From contig JACIWM010000002.1 in the NCBI GenBank assembly GCA_014360945.1, positions 1 through 37,655 of the forward strand: DNA of 37,655 bases, written 5' to 3'. The DNA comes from Candidatus Bipolaricaulota bacterium. Lineage in GTDB: Bacteria; Bipolaricaulota; Bipolaricaulia; Bipolaricaulales; Bipolaricaulaceae. The notes beneath the pieces are model-generated. The model made no database searches, had not been told where the DNA came from, and worked only from the letters and a program-made list of their open reading frames with translations. A program made the position numbers and the translations under genes. Every line of letters begins with the position of its first letter. The stretch's first letter is position 1. Shown one piece after another: positions 6,818 to 14,366 of this stretch.

Positions 6818-8699
6818 GGTCCGCCGGACAAACCGGGCCCTTGTAGTTTCCGGAAAACTTGTTGCCGTGCCCCATCACTTGCCCTCGGAATCCCCAGCCG
6901 GACCCGATACAGGTCCGTATCCCCAGCGCTACTCCGAAACCTTTGTTTGCGGAAAACTTATTCTCAAAAAGCTCGGCGCGGGCGAAATCCTGGAGCAAAA
7001 CCCCGCCGAGCCAGCCATTTTCCGCCACCTCGCTCCTTTGAAGGAAAAGGTAGCTTTGCCCGCCTGCGCCAATCCCGCACATTTCGTTTTGGGAGACCGT
7101 GACTTCCACTAATTCGGCCGTGCTTTCGTCCCAAAGCCAAATTCCTCCTTGAGGATGGCGTAGGATCTGAACGTTTTTGGCCGCAAGATGTGCATCCTGC
7201 CAAAGCTTTATCCCGGCTGTGTTCTCCTCGATGATGCAGCGGGTAAGCTCGGCCTCCGCGCCGGCCCCAAGGGTCAACCCCTCCGATCCACCGGTGATCC
7301 TCCCCCCAACAAGGCGAAGCTTCGCTCCAGCCACCAGCGAAAGAACGGGAGCGTTGGACGAAACACCTCTGAGCGTCACCTCGTCCTGAGCCCGGATTTC
7401 TAAGGGCTTATCCACGGTGAGCCCGGCCACATAGCTTCCCGCCAAAATTTCCAAGATCCCGCCCGGAAGGACGGCATCCACGGCCGTCTGAAGATCGGGA
7501 AAGTCCGGACTAGGAAAACGCAAAAAGTCCAGACCGGGAGTGGCTCGTTTCCTTCGCAACTCCGGTTGGACGTTTCCCAAAAGATCCACACCGTTTTCCC
7601 AAAACTCGTTGTCTCCTCCGAGCACGGGAAACCGGGAGAACCCGGAGACACCCGGTCCGAGGAAGCCTTGGATCGTGCATTCCCGAAGTTCGACCATGGC
7701 CGAATCGGAGGAGGAAAGGGCTGCACCCTGTCCCCGGAAGAAATGCGTTTTTTCCGCAACCACCGTGGAATCGCCGCGGGCACTGATTCCGTTCCAGCGG
7801 TTTTCGTTGAAATGGCAGCCCTGGAGCCGCACTGTTCCCCCACGAACAGAAAGGCCGTCCCAATTCCCTTGGAATACAGTGCCATAGGCTATGAACGTGG
7901 CGTTTCCCAAGACCTCCGCCCCGACATCCTGGTTTTTTATGAGGCTTGAGCCGAGGAGGAGGGCGGTGGCCTCGTCCTGGACGCGCATCCCTGGACCCTT
8001 GGTTTCTCGGATCTCCGTGGCCCAAAATTTCAAGCGTGCGCTGTCGCGGATCCAAAGGGTTGGTCCGGGATTTTCGGCAAAAACGGAGTTTTCCGCTTCA
8101 AGGACGCTTTTCTCCGCCACCCAGGCGCCGCCCATTCCGTTTTGCTGTATTGCGCTTTGTATCAACATCGCTTTCGCTTCGCCCAAAAGTTCCAGTCCAT
8201 AGCGCGCGTTTTCCGTAATCTCCGCGTTTTCCAAGATCAGAGTAGCTTGGTCTTTGGCGAACACCCCGGATGCCGCGTTTTGCACAATCCTTATGCTTCG
8301 CGCGGTCAGCGTGGCCTTTTCCGCGAGGAAGATCCCGGCGGAGGACAGATCTCGGTGCACATATCCTCCGCGACCGCCGCGGATGGTCAGGTTCTCCACG
8401 GTGATTTCTGCTTCCTTTCCGGCCCAAAGGACCGGCGGTCCGGCCACGCCGGCCTGAAGCACCGTGCGTTCCTTTCCCTCCCCCCGCAAGGTCACGGGCT
8501 TTTCCACCCGCACGTTCTCCGTCCAAATTCCCTTAGGGATGAGGATGATGCTATTGGGCAGGGCTGCATCCAGCACAGCCTGGATGGACTGGCCGGGTTT
8601 CACAGCGATGATGTTCTGGCCGGGTGGGGAGCGGGGGCTGCAGCCAAGAAGTCCCAGAACGGGAAGCAATATCCCCAAAAATGCCAATCTCTTTCGCAT
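6798..8699 (-). CDS. Lipoprotein with duplicated right-handed beta-helix (NosD/DUF1565-like)
   Basis: 633 residues from ATG 8699. The N-terminus is a lipoprotein signal: MRKR, a hydrophobic stretch and lipobox LLGC with Cys at residue 20. The mature part has two related halves. Each opens with the pectin-lyase-like pattern (SIQAVLDAALPNSIILIPKG, and later DLQTAVDAVLPGGILEILAG) followed by rungs of about 23 residues with repeated small, Asn and Val/Ile positions, typical of right-handed parallel beta-helices. No sugar-lyase catalytic residues are recognised, so it may be a surface structural or binding protein. ATG 8711 (MAEAMRKR) is an alternative start, but a -10 box (TACAAT) overlaps it and the lipoprotein signal is better from 8699. 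It stands alone and converges with the HIT gene. Confidence 0.8.
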   Translation of the reverse strand: MRKRLAFLGILLPVLGLLGCSPRSPPGQNIIAVKPGQSIQAVLDAALPNSIILIPKGIWTENVRVEKPVTLRGEGKERTVLQAGVAGPPVLWAGKEAEITVENLTIRGGRGGYVHRDLSSAGIFLAEKATLTARSIRIVQNAASGVFAKDQATLILENAEITENARYGLELLGEAKAMLIQSAIQQNGMGGAWVAEKSVLEAENSVFAENPGPTLWIRDSARLKFWATEIRETKGPGMRVQDEATALLLGSSLIKNQDVGAEVLGNATFIAYGTVFQGNWDGLSVRGGTVRLQGCHFNENRWNGISARGDSTVVAEKTHFFRGQGAALSSSDSAMVELRECTIQGFLGPGVSGFSRFPVLGGDNEFWENGVDLLGNVQPELRRKRATPGLDFLRFPSPDFPDLQTAVDAVLPGGILEILAGSYVAGLTVDKPLEIRAQDEVTLRGVSSNAPVLSLVAGAKLRLVGGRITGGSEGLTLGAGAEAELTRCIIEENTAGIKLWQDAHLAAKNVQILRHPQGGIWLWDESTAELVEVTVSQNEMCGIGAGGQSYLFLQRSEVAENGWLGGVLLQDFARAELFENKFSANKGFGVALGIRTCIGSGWGFRGQVMGHGNKFSGNYKGPVCPADLSFLED

Positions 8700-8709
8700 G
8701 GCCTCGGCC

Positions 8710-8740
8710 ATTGTACAAAACAGAGGAAAAAGGTGGACAA
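8710..8740 (-). promoter_or_regulatory. Promoter for the beta-helix lipoprotein gene
   Basis: On the minus strand TTGTCC (8740-8735), a 19-base spacer, TACAAT (8715-8710), then 10 bases to ATG 8699. This would give a leaderless or nearly leaderless mRNA. Its -35 overlaps the -35 of the plus-strand promoter (TGGACA, 8734-8739), so the two divergent promoters may compete. Confidence 0.45.
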
Positions 8741-8761
8741 GAACCGACCAATGCGTATAAT
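8734..8761 (+). promoter_or_regulatory. Near-consensus sigma-70 promoter driving the hairpin RNA candidate
   Basis: TGGACA (8734-8739, 5 of 6), a 16-base spacer and a perfect TATAAT (8756-8761). The predicted start 7 bases on is G8768, exactly the first base of a 13-bp inverted repeat. It is about 120 bases upstream of nadE, which has its own promoter nearer to it. Confidence 0.6.
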
Positions 8762-8767
8762 TTTTGT

Positions 8768-8843
8768 GAGCCCTTCCGCCTGAGACCCACCCCATTCCAC
8801 CTCACGCCTCACCTCCCCCGGGCGGAAGGGCTCCCTAATTTTG
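8768..8843 (+). ncRNA. Candidate small hairpin RNA between divergent genes
   Basis: GAGCCCTTCCGCC (8768-8780) and GGCGGAAGGGCTC (8821-8833) form a perfect 13-bp stem around a 40-base pyrimidine-rich loop. The strong promoter just upstream predicts that the RNA begins on the first base of the stem. The loop contains CCTCAC twice and TCACCTCC, which resembles the anti-Shine-Dalgarno end of 16S rRNA. The second arm is followed by CCTAATTTTG, a weak T-run, so the 3' end is uncertain. I recognise no RNA family: it does not look like SRP RNA, 6S, tmRNA or RNase P RNA. The alternative is a long structured leader reading on into nadE. Confidence 0.4.
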
Positions 8844-8851
8844 CGCGATAG

Positions 8852-8867
8852 TTGACAGAACTGTCAA
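8852..8867 (+). promoter_or_regulatory. 16-base palindrome over the nadE -35 box, possible operator
   Basis: TTGACAG-AA-CTGTCAA has 7-base arms that are perfect reverse complements. It covers the whole -35 hexamer and part of the spacer, a position where a bound dimer would block RNA polymerase. The motif is not one I can assign to a known NAD regulator (NiaR, NrtR, NadR). Confidence 0.4.
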
Positions 8868-8880
8868 GCTGCGGTATCAA
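8852..8880 (+). promoter_or_regulatory. nadE promoter, leaderless type
   Basis: Perfect TTGACA (8852-8857), a 17-base spacer, TATCAA (8875-8880), then 7 bases to GTG 8888. The expected transcription start coincides with the GTG, so the mRNA is predicted to be leaderless. Confidence 0.7.
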
Positions 8881-8887
8881 CTGGCCC

Positions 8888-10522
8888 GTGAAGATCGCGC
8901 TCGGTCAGATAAATCCGAAAGTCGGGGATCTTTCCGGAAACTTGGCGAAGATCCGGGCGGCGGTGAAGGACGCTCGGAAAGCAGGTGCTGATCTCCTTAT
9001 CCTTCCGGAACTCGCCTTGTTGGGGTACCCCCCGCGGGACCTTCTTTTGCGTCGGGGTTTCGTGGAGGCCGCAGAAAGGGCGTTCCAAGAGGTGCAAAAG
9101 GAAAGCGAAGACTTGCCCATCGTCATCGGCCACATCGCTAAAGCTCCCAACTCTCCCCACAACTTTGCCGATCCATCCGCGTCCCGCTGGCTTCCTTACC
9201 ATCTCCATAACGCCGTGTTCCTTTTGGCCCAAGGAGACATTGTTGGTTATCAGCCCAACCGGGAACTTCCCAATTTCGATGTGTTCGAGAAAAGCCGGTA
9301 CTTTTTGCGGGGTGAGCGCACCGAGATCTTTGAGTTCTCCGGCCTCAGGCTGGGCCTTTCGGTTTGCGAGGATTTTTGGTACGAGGAAGGGGTGGTAGCG
9401 GAGCAAGCCGCGGCCGATGTGAATCTTATTGTGAACGTTTCCGCCTCGCCGTTTTTCCGAGGAAAGCCAGGGATCCGCTTTCGGCTTGGAAAAATGTGGG
9501 CGGCCAGAGCCAATGCCCCTGTGATTTACGTGAACATCGTGGGCGGCCAGGATGAGCTCATCTTCGATGGCCGATCCTTCGTGGTGCGGCCGGACGAGGA
9601 ATTTTTGAGCGTTTGCCCGGCCTTTGAGGAGGGCCTCTTCGTGGTGGACCTTGCTGGGCCTCCCGTTTCGCCTCCCGAGGAAGAAGGAATAGAAGACGTG
9701 CATCGGGCTCTTGTTCTGGGGATCCGTGACTATTGCTGGAAAAACGAGCTTAAACGGGTGGTGATCGGGCTTTCTGGAGGAGTGGACTCCGCGGTGGTTG
9801 CGGCCCTGGCCGCGGAGGCCATTGGCAAAGAAAATGTCTTTCCTGCCTTCCTTCCCGGTCCGTACACCTCCGGGCTTTCCTGGACGGGCGCGAAAAAAGT
9901 CGCGGAGAATCTGGGCCTTGAGCTTTTGGTGATCCCCATTGATTCCGCATTGGATGGATTCAAACGTGCGCTAAATCGGGCGATTCCATTACAAGGTGTG
10001 GTGGTGGAAAACCTGCAGGCGCGGATCCGCGGGGTGATCCTCATGGCCCTGGCCAACGCCCTTGGGGCAATCGTTCTTTGCCCGGGGAACAAGGCGGAAA
10101 TCGCCATGGGCTACAACACCCTCTACGGGGACACCGTGGGTGCCCTGGCGCCCATCGGCGATCTCCTCAAAGAGGAGGTTTACGCCCTGGCCCGGCACAT
10201 AAACGAGGAGGCCGGAAGACCGGTGATCCCGGAGGAGGTTTTGACGCGGCCCCCTTCCGCAGAACTTCGACCCGATCAAAAGGACGAGGATGACCTTCCT
10301 CCTTATGCTCTCTTGGACCCGTTTCTGCGGGCTCTCATGGAGGAGAATCTCCACACTCAGGAATTGGAGAAACGTTTCGGAGCCGCTTTAGCCAGAGAGG
10401 TTCTTTCTCGGTTTTATCGGGCGGAATACAAAAGGCGCCAGCTTCCCATGGTGTTGAAGGTGAGTGCAAAATCGTTTGGGATGGGCTGGCGTTTTCCTGT
10501 CACCCACGGTTTTTTAGGCTAA
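8888..10522 (+). CDS. nadE: Glutamine-dependent NAD+ synthetase (glutaminase Lys position altered)
   Basis: 544 residues. Amidates nicotinic acid adenine dinucleotide to NAD+, the last step of NAD synthesis. Residues 1 to about 260 are a nitrilase-type glutaminase with E41 (LPELALLGYPP) and C160 (GLSVCEDFW). The lysine normally found three residues before LPNY is N124 here (YQPNRELPNF, codon AAC). Residues about 285-544 are the synthetase, with P-loop SGGVDSA. The GTG start at 8888 matches where homologues begin (KIALGQINP) and the promoter spacing; an ATG-type frame opening at 8852 would lie on the -35 box. The gene stands alone, and its TAA overlaps the opposing ftsZ stop by 4 bases. Confidence 0.93.
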   Translation: MKIALGQINPKVGDLSGNLAKIRAAVKDARKAGADLLILPELALLGYPPRDLLLRRGFVEAAERAFQEVQKESEDLPIVIGHIAKAPNSPHNFADPSASRWLPYHLHNAVFLLAQGDIVGYQPNRELPNFDVFEKSRYFLRGERTEIFEFSGLRLGLSVCEDFWYEEGVVAEQAAADVNLIVNVSASPFFRGKPGIRFRLGKMWAARANAPVIYVNIVGGQDELIFDGRSFVVRPDEEFLSVCPAFEEGLFVVDLAGPPVSPPEEEGIEDVHRALVLGIRDYCWKNELKRVVIGLSGGVDSAVVAALAAEAIGKENVFPAFLPGPYTSGLSWTGAKKVAENLGLELLVIPIDSALDGFKRALNRAIPLQGVVVENLQARIRGVILMALANALGAIVLCPGNKAEIAMGYNTLYGDTVGALAPIGDLLKEEVYALARHINEEAGRPVIPEEVLTRPPSAELRPDQKDEDDLPPYALLDPFLRALMEENLHTQELEKRFGAALAREVLSRFYRAEYKRRQLPMVLKVSAKSFGMGWRFPVTHGFLG

Positions 10523-11583
10523 ACCAGGCCCTCCGGCTTGGTCCGCCGCAAGAACGCGGGGATGTCGTAGTCATCGCGCACGCCTTCCCGGCGAAGCTGC
10601 TCGATGAGGAGGGCGCGCTCCTCCTGGGCCGGCTCGGTGGAGGAGATCTGGGAAAATCCGGTGGCAATCACGGTGACTCTTGTGCGGGTAAAACCCTCCC
10701 AAATGGTGGCGCCGAAGAAGATATCAGCGCGGTCGGAGAGGGCTTCGCGCACCACACTGGCCGCGGCCACCACGTCCTCCAAGGTGAGGTCCTCACCGCC
10801 GGTGACATTGAGAATAGCTTTTTTCGCGTCCTTGAGGCTGAAATCCAGGAGTGGAGAGAAGATGGCGCGGCGGGCAGCCTCCCGGGTGCGGTTCTCGCCC
10901 TCGGCCTCGCCGATGCCCATGATGGCTGTGCCCGCTCCCCGGAGGACTGCTTCCAAATCGGCGAAATCGAGATTGATCAGCCCCGGAACGGTGACGAGCT
11001 CCGTCACTCCTTGCACCCCTTGGCGCAGGACCTCATCGGCGAGCTCGAAGGCCTTGGTGAGGGGCATCTCCGGCGGGGCGATCTTGAGGAGCTTGTCGTT
11101 GGAGATGGTGATGAGGGCGTCCACCGCTTTGGCCAAGCGTTGGATTCCCATTTCCGCTTTTTGGGCCCGGGCCGGGCCCTCGAAGCTGAAGGGCCGGGTG
11201 ACGATGGCCACCGTGAGGATCCCCAGCTCCTTGGCGATCTCCGCCACCACCGGTGCTCCGCCGGTTCCCGTCCCCCCTCCCATCCCGGCGGTGATGAACA
11301 CCATGTCCGCGCCCTCGAGGATGTCGGCGATATCTTCCCGGGACTCCTCCGCCGCCTTTTTGCCGATCTCCGGATCACCGCCGGCACCAAGGCCCTTGGT
11401 GAGTCGGGGCCCAAGCTGCAGGTGTTTGTGGGCCTGCACTAAAGAAAGGACCTGGACATCGGTGTTCATGGCCACAAGCTCCACGCCACGCATGCCGGCG
11501 CGGAACATGCGGCTCACGGCGTTCCCACCGCCTCCCCCTATCCCCACCACAAGGATCCGAGCCGGGCTTTCCCCGTTCATCAT
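10519..11583 (-). CDS. ftsZ: Cell division GTPase FtsZ
   Basis: 354 residues. Tubulin-like GTPase that forms the Z ring. The nucleotide motif GMGGGTGTGG lies at about 100-109, the glycine-rich GIGGGGGNAVSRM near the N-terminus contacts the nucleotide, and the T7 synergy region contains LDFADL. The tail DDYDIPAFLRR is the conserved C-terminal peptide that binds FtsA and other partners, reached after an unusually short linker (about 30 residues by eye). Start is ATG 11583, overlapping the ftsA stop as ATGA; the next codon (11580) is also ATG, so the true start may be one codon later. Last gene of the fourteen-gene run; its TAG overlaps the stop of nadE on the other strand. Confidence 0.98.
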   Translation of the reverse strand: MMNGESPARILVVGIGGGGGNAVSRMFRAGMRGVELVAMNTDVQVLSLVQAHKHLQLGPRLTKGLGAGGDPEIGKKAAEESREDIADILEGADMVFITAGMGGGTGTGGAPVVAEIAKELGILTVAIVTRPFSFEGPARAQKAEMGIQRLAKAVDALITISNDKLLKIAPPEMPLTKAFELADEVLRQGVQGVTELVTVPGLINLDFADLEAVLRGAGTAIMGIGEAEGENRTREAARRAIFSPLLDFSLKDAKKAILNVTGGEDLTLEDVVAAASVVREALSDRADIFFGATIWEGFTRTRVTVIATGFSQISSTEPAQEERALLIEQLRREGVRDDYDIPAFLRRTKPEGLV

Positions 11584-12815
11584 CCACCGCGCAAAAACTG
11601 CCGGAACCACCCGAAGAGGCGGGACATAAGGCCCCGCTGGCGGCGCCGTTGTATCTCCCGCACGAAATCCTTTCCTTCCACGGCGAACTTCAAAAGGCCC
11701 ACTCCAGTGGCAAAGATCGGGGATTCCACGATCTCCTGAAAGCCGTGGACGTTCTTGGGAACGCTTCCCCGGCGCACGGGAATCCCATAGCGACGCTGGG
11801 CGAATTCCACGATCCCATGGAGGAGGGAGGTCCCGCCGGTGAGGACCATGCCGGCCGGGATGAGGTCACGATAGCCGGCGTCCTCCACCTCCTGCATGGC
11901 CAGATCCAGAATCTCCTCCACCCGCGGCTCGATGATCTTGGCCAGGCGCTTGCGGGGCACAAGCCTCGTTCCCTCTCCGCCCAGGGTGGCCACCTCGATC
12001 TTCTCGTCATCGCTCACGGAATCCACAAGGCATGTACCGTAAAGTTTTTTGATGCGCTCTGCTTCTTCAATGGGGGTCTGAAGGCCCACGGTGATGTCGT
12101 TGGTGATGTGCTCACCGGCGATAGGGATGGTCTTGGAAAACCAAATGTCTCCGCCGCGGAAGACGGAGATATCGGTGGTCCCGCCGCCGCAATCCAAAAG
12201 CACCACCCCGAGCTCCTTTTCCGCGGAGGAGAGGACGGCCATGGCCGAGGCCAGGGGCTCAAGGACGATCTGCTTCACCGCGATTCCCACAGCTTCCACA
12301 CATCGCACAAGGTTGTGCACGGCGGTGACCGAGCCCAAAACGATGTGAACATCGGCTTCGAGACGGGTCCCGGTCATGCCGATGGGATCAGTGATGCCCT
12401 CCTGGCCATCCACGATGTATTGTCGGGGGATGATGTGAATGATCTGGAGGTCCGGGGAGATGGGAATGGTCTTGGCCGCCTCGATCACGCGACGCACGTC
12501 ATCACGGGTGATGGTGCGGTCCGATCGGGTTATGGAGATGACCGCGGTGTTGTTCATGGAGCGGATGTGCTTCCCGGCGATGCCCACGTAGGCCTCGCGC
12601 ACCTTGGCATCGGCCATGTTCTCCGCTTCCTCCACGGCCTTGCGGATGGACTGGATGGTGCGGCCGATGTCCACCACCACGCCCTTTTCCAGGCCGCGGG
12701 ACGGGGCCACGCCGACGCCGATGATCTCGATGATGTCGTCCACAACACTGGCGATGAGACAGGCCACCTTGGTTGTGCCCACGTCCAGCCCCACCACCAA
12801 CTGCTCCCGCTTCAT
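11580..12815 (-). CDS. ftsA: Cell division protein FtsA
   Basis: 411 residues. Actin-like ATPase that ties FtsZ filaments to the inner face of the membrane and recruits later division proteins. The phosphate-1 motif DVGTTK is at 11-16, and a second phosphate loop (LLDCGGGTTDISVF) lies mid-protein. Between them is the 1C subdomain typical of FtsA, beginning near residue 84. The C-terminal GLMSRLFGWFRQFL is the expected amphipathic membrane-targeting helix. A GGTGAGG Shine-Dalgarno precedes ATG 12815, 13 bases after the ftsQ stop. The ftsZ start overlaps its stop, the usual ftsA-ftsZ arrangement. Confidence 0.97.
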   Translation of the reverse strand: MKREQLVVGLDVGTTKVACLIASVVDDIIEIIGVGVAPSRGLEKGVVVDIGRTIQSIRKAVEEAENMADAKVREAYVGIAGKHIRSMNNTAVISITRSDRTITRDDVRRVIEAAKTIPISPDLQIIHIIPRQYIVDGQEGITDPIGMTGTRLEADVHIVLGSVTAVHNLVRCVEAVGIAVKQIVLEPLASAMAVLSSAEKELGVVLLDCGGGTTDISVFRGGDIWFSKTIPIAGEHITNDITVGLQTPIEEAERIKKLYGTCLVDSVSDDEKIEVATLGGEGTRLVPRKRLAKIIEPRVEEILDLAMQEVEDAGYRDLIPAGMVLTGGTSLLHGIVEFAQRRYGIPVRRGSVPKNVHGFQEIVESPIFATGVGLLKFAVEGKDFVREIQRRRQRGLMSRLFGWFRQFLRGG

Positions 12816-12828
12816 GCCCTCACCGTCC

Positions 12829-13485
12829 TCATCGTTTTTTGAGGATCACCAAATCCCCAAAACGCATGTCCACAACTGAATACCCGTCCAATAACCCTGC
12901 TCGCCAAAGCTCTTTGAGGATACCGAGTTTCTTGGGAACTTGGCAAATTGCACCGAAAAGTAAGGCCGGGGTGCCGGGAGCCACCGCCTCCCCTTGGGAT
13001 ACGTCCAGGACTGGGTATTTCTCGCGAATCCCCAAGGGAAGACGCATCCAGGCCAACGCGGCCTCCACCACTTCTTGACTCACCCGTCCCTCTTCAGCCG
13101 CCACGCCCCGCACCCAACCCTCCTCCGCTTCCTCCAAAATCACCCCTTCCTGGTCCACCCATACCTTTCGACCGTCTTGCAAAACCACAGCCACAAGCGG
13201 AGAGCGCTCGCGGACCTCTATTTCCACGCGCAAACAAAAAATGTTCACGCGTATGACAACCCCCAAAACCCGCGGGTCCGCAAGCAACCTCTGCCGCAGC
13301 GGTTCAAGGTCTAACCGAAGTATATTGGCCCCAAGGATTTCTCCTGTCAACTTTTCCACGGCCACATACCGGGTGGGATGGATCCGGACCTCTCGAACGC
13401 GAAGGGCTCCGCTCCAACGCAGGCCTACAAAACTACAAATCAGGGGGAGCAAAAAAAGGACGAGGATGCGGAGGGCGCGGATCAA
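12829..13485 (-). CDS. ftsQ: Cell division protein FtsQ/DivIB
   Basis: 218 residues. Bitopic protein of the divisome core. It has a very short cytoplasmic start, one membrane helix (residues about 6-24), then an outside POTRA-type domain (VREVRIHPTRYVAVEKLTG onward) and a beta domain containing the common VEVRERSPLVAV and VWVDQEGVIL stretches. The start is TTG 13485, overlapping the murB stop as TTGA; no ATG or GTG fits better. Position between murB and ftsA is the canonical dcw order. Identification rests on architecture and context because the family is poorly conserved. Confidence 0.9.
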   Translation of the reverse strand: MIRALRILVLFLLPLICSFVGLRWSGALRVREVRIHPTRYVAVEKLTGEILGANILRLDLEPLRQRLLADPRVLGVVIRVNIFCLRVEIEVRERSPLVAVVLQDGRKVWVDQEGVILEEAEEGWVRGVAAEEGRVSQEVVEAALAWMRLPLGIREKYPVLDVSQGEAVAPGTPALLFGAICQVPKKLGILKELWRAGLLDGYSVVDMRFGDLVILKKR

Positions 13486-14366
13486 GTGCGGACGACCTCA
13501 AGCTCCAAGGTGAGCTGGACCCCGAAGACGCGCCGCACCGTGTTTTGCGCAAGCTCGATGAGGGAGAGGACGTGGGTGGCCATGGCTCCACCAAGGTTCA
13601 CGATGAAGTTCGCGTGTTTTTCCGAAATTTTTGCGGCACCAACTACCGTTCCTTTCAGCCCGGCCCGATCCAAAAGCCATCCCGCGGACACTCCCTCCGG
13701 GTTGCGGAAAATGCACCCCGCTGAGGGAAACTCCAAAGGTTGGGTTCGCCGCCGCTCGGCCAAAATTTCCGTGACTAGCCTTTTTTCCTCGGGGAGGCGC
13801 AAGCCCACCCTTAAAACGGGAAGTCTTTTCTCCCGAAAAACGGAATTGCGGTAGGAAAAGCGACACTCTTCCGGAGGGAATGTGGCCACGGAACCATCGG
13901 GAAGCAAGGTTTGCACGGCGGTGACAAAAGATGAAATGGAGCCGTAGCGAGTTCCGGCGTTCATGACCACTGCTCCGCCAGCGGAGCCGGGGACGCCGGC
14001 GAGGACCCATAAACCCCGGCTCACCAAAGTAGAAATGGGAACACCCGGCTCTACCCAAAGACCATCCTCCCTCTCCTCTTCGCGGCGAAGAAAGCGGGTG
14101 TGGATGACGAGGCCCGGAAATCCTTGGTCGGGGAAAAGCACTTTTGCTCCTCCCCCGATGATTCGGGACGGAATTTTCTCGGCCTGCGCGCGGCGCACCG
14201 CCTCAATCAAGGCCTCCACTGTGGCCGGGAAGAACAAAACCCAGGCCGGGCCGCCGATGCGGAAGGTGGTGTAAGGTGCAAGCGGCTCGTGTATTCGGCG
14301 CTCGCCCGGCAGATCCTCTAGGAGCCGGAGGAGAGCGAGCGCGCCATCTCGCGGGTCAAGCGCCAT
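13482..14366 (-). CDS. murB: UDP-N-acetylenolpyruvoylglucosamine reductase
   Basis: 294 residues. FAD enzyme that reduces enolpyruvyl-UDP-GlcNAc to UDP-MurNAc with NADPH. FAD-binding marks are YTTFRIGGPA (32-41), GGGAKVL (71-77) and GVPGSAGGAVVMNAG (124-138). The proton-donor motif reads PSAGCIFRNPEG, so C218 sits where many MurBs have Ser. ATG 14366 is the first start that fits family length; it overlaps the end of murC by 49 bases in another frame, unusually long for this cluster. The frame is open about 29 codons further up, without homology. Confidence 0.95.
   Translation of the reverse strand: MALDPRDGALALLRLLEDLPGERRIHEPLAPYTTFRIGGPAWVLFFPATVEALIEAVRRAQAEKIPSRIIGGGAKVLFPDQGFPGLVIHTRFLRREEEREDGLWVEPGVPISTLVSRGLWVLAGVPGSAGGAVVMNAGTRYGSISSFVTAVQTLLPDGSVATFPPEECRFSYRNSVFREKRLPVLRVGLRLPEEKRLVTEILAERRRTQPLEFPSAGCIFRNPEGVSAGWLLDRAGLKGTVVGAAKISEKHANFIVNLGGAMATHVLSLIELAQNTVRRVFGVQLTLELEVVRT

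Noticed and set aside
8768..8843. Inverted repeat as a plain intrinsic terminator
   Set aside because: The genes on both sides point away from it, the loop is 40 bases and the T-run after it is short and displaced, so a terminator does not explain it well.
8852..8887. nadE start at 8852 (12 extra residues)
   Set aside because: That start would lie on the -35 box of a clear promoter, and homologues begin at the KIALGQINP stretch after GTG 8888.
11649..12842. 397-codon plus-strand frame opposite ftsA
   Set aside because: Antisense shadow of ftsA; His/Asp/Gly-rich composition without any motif.
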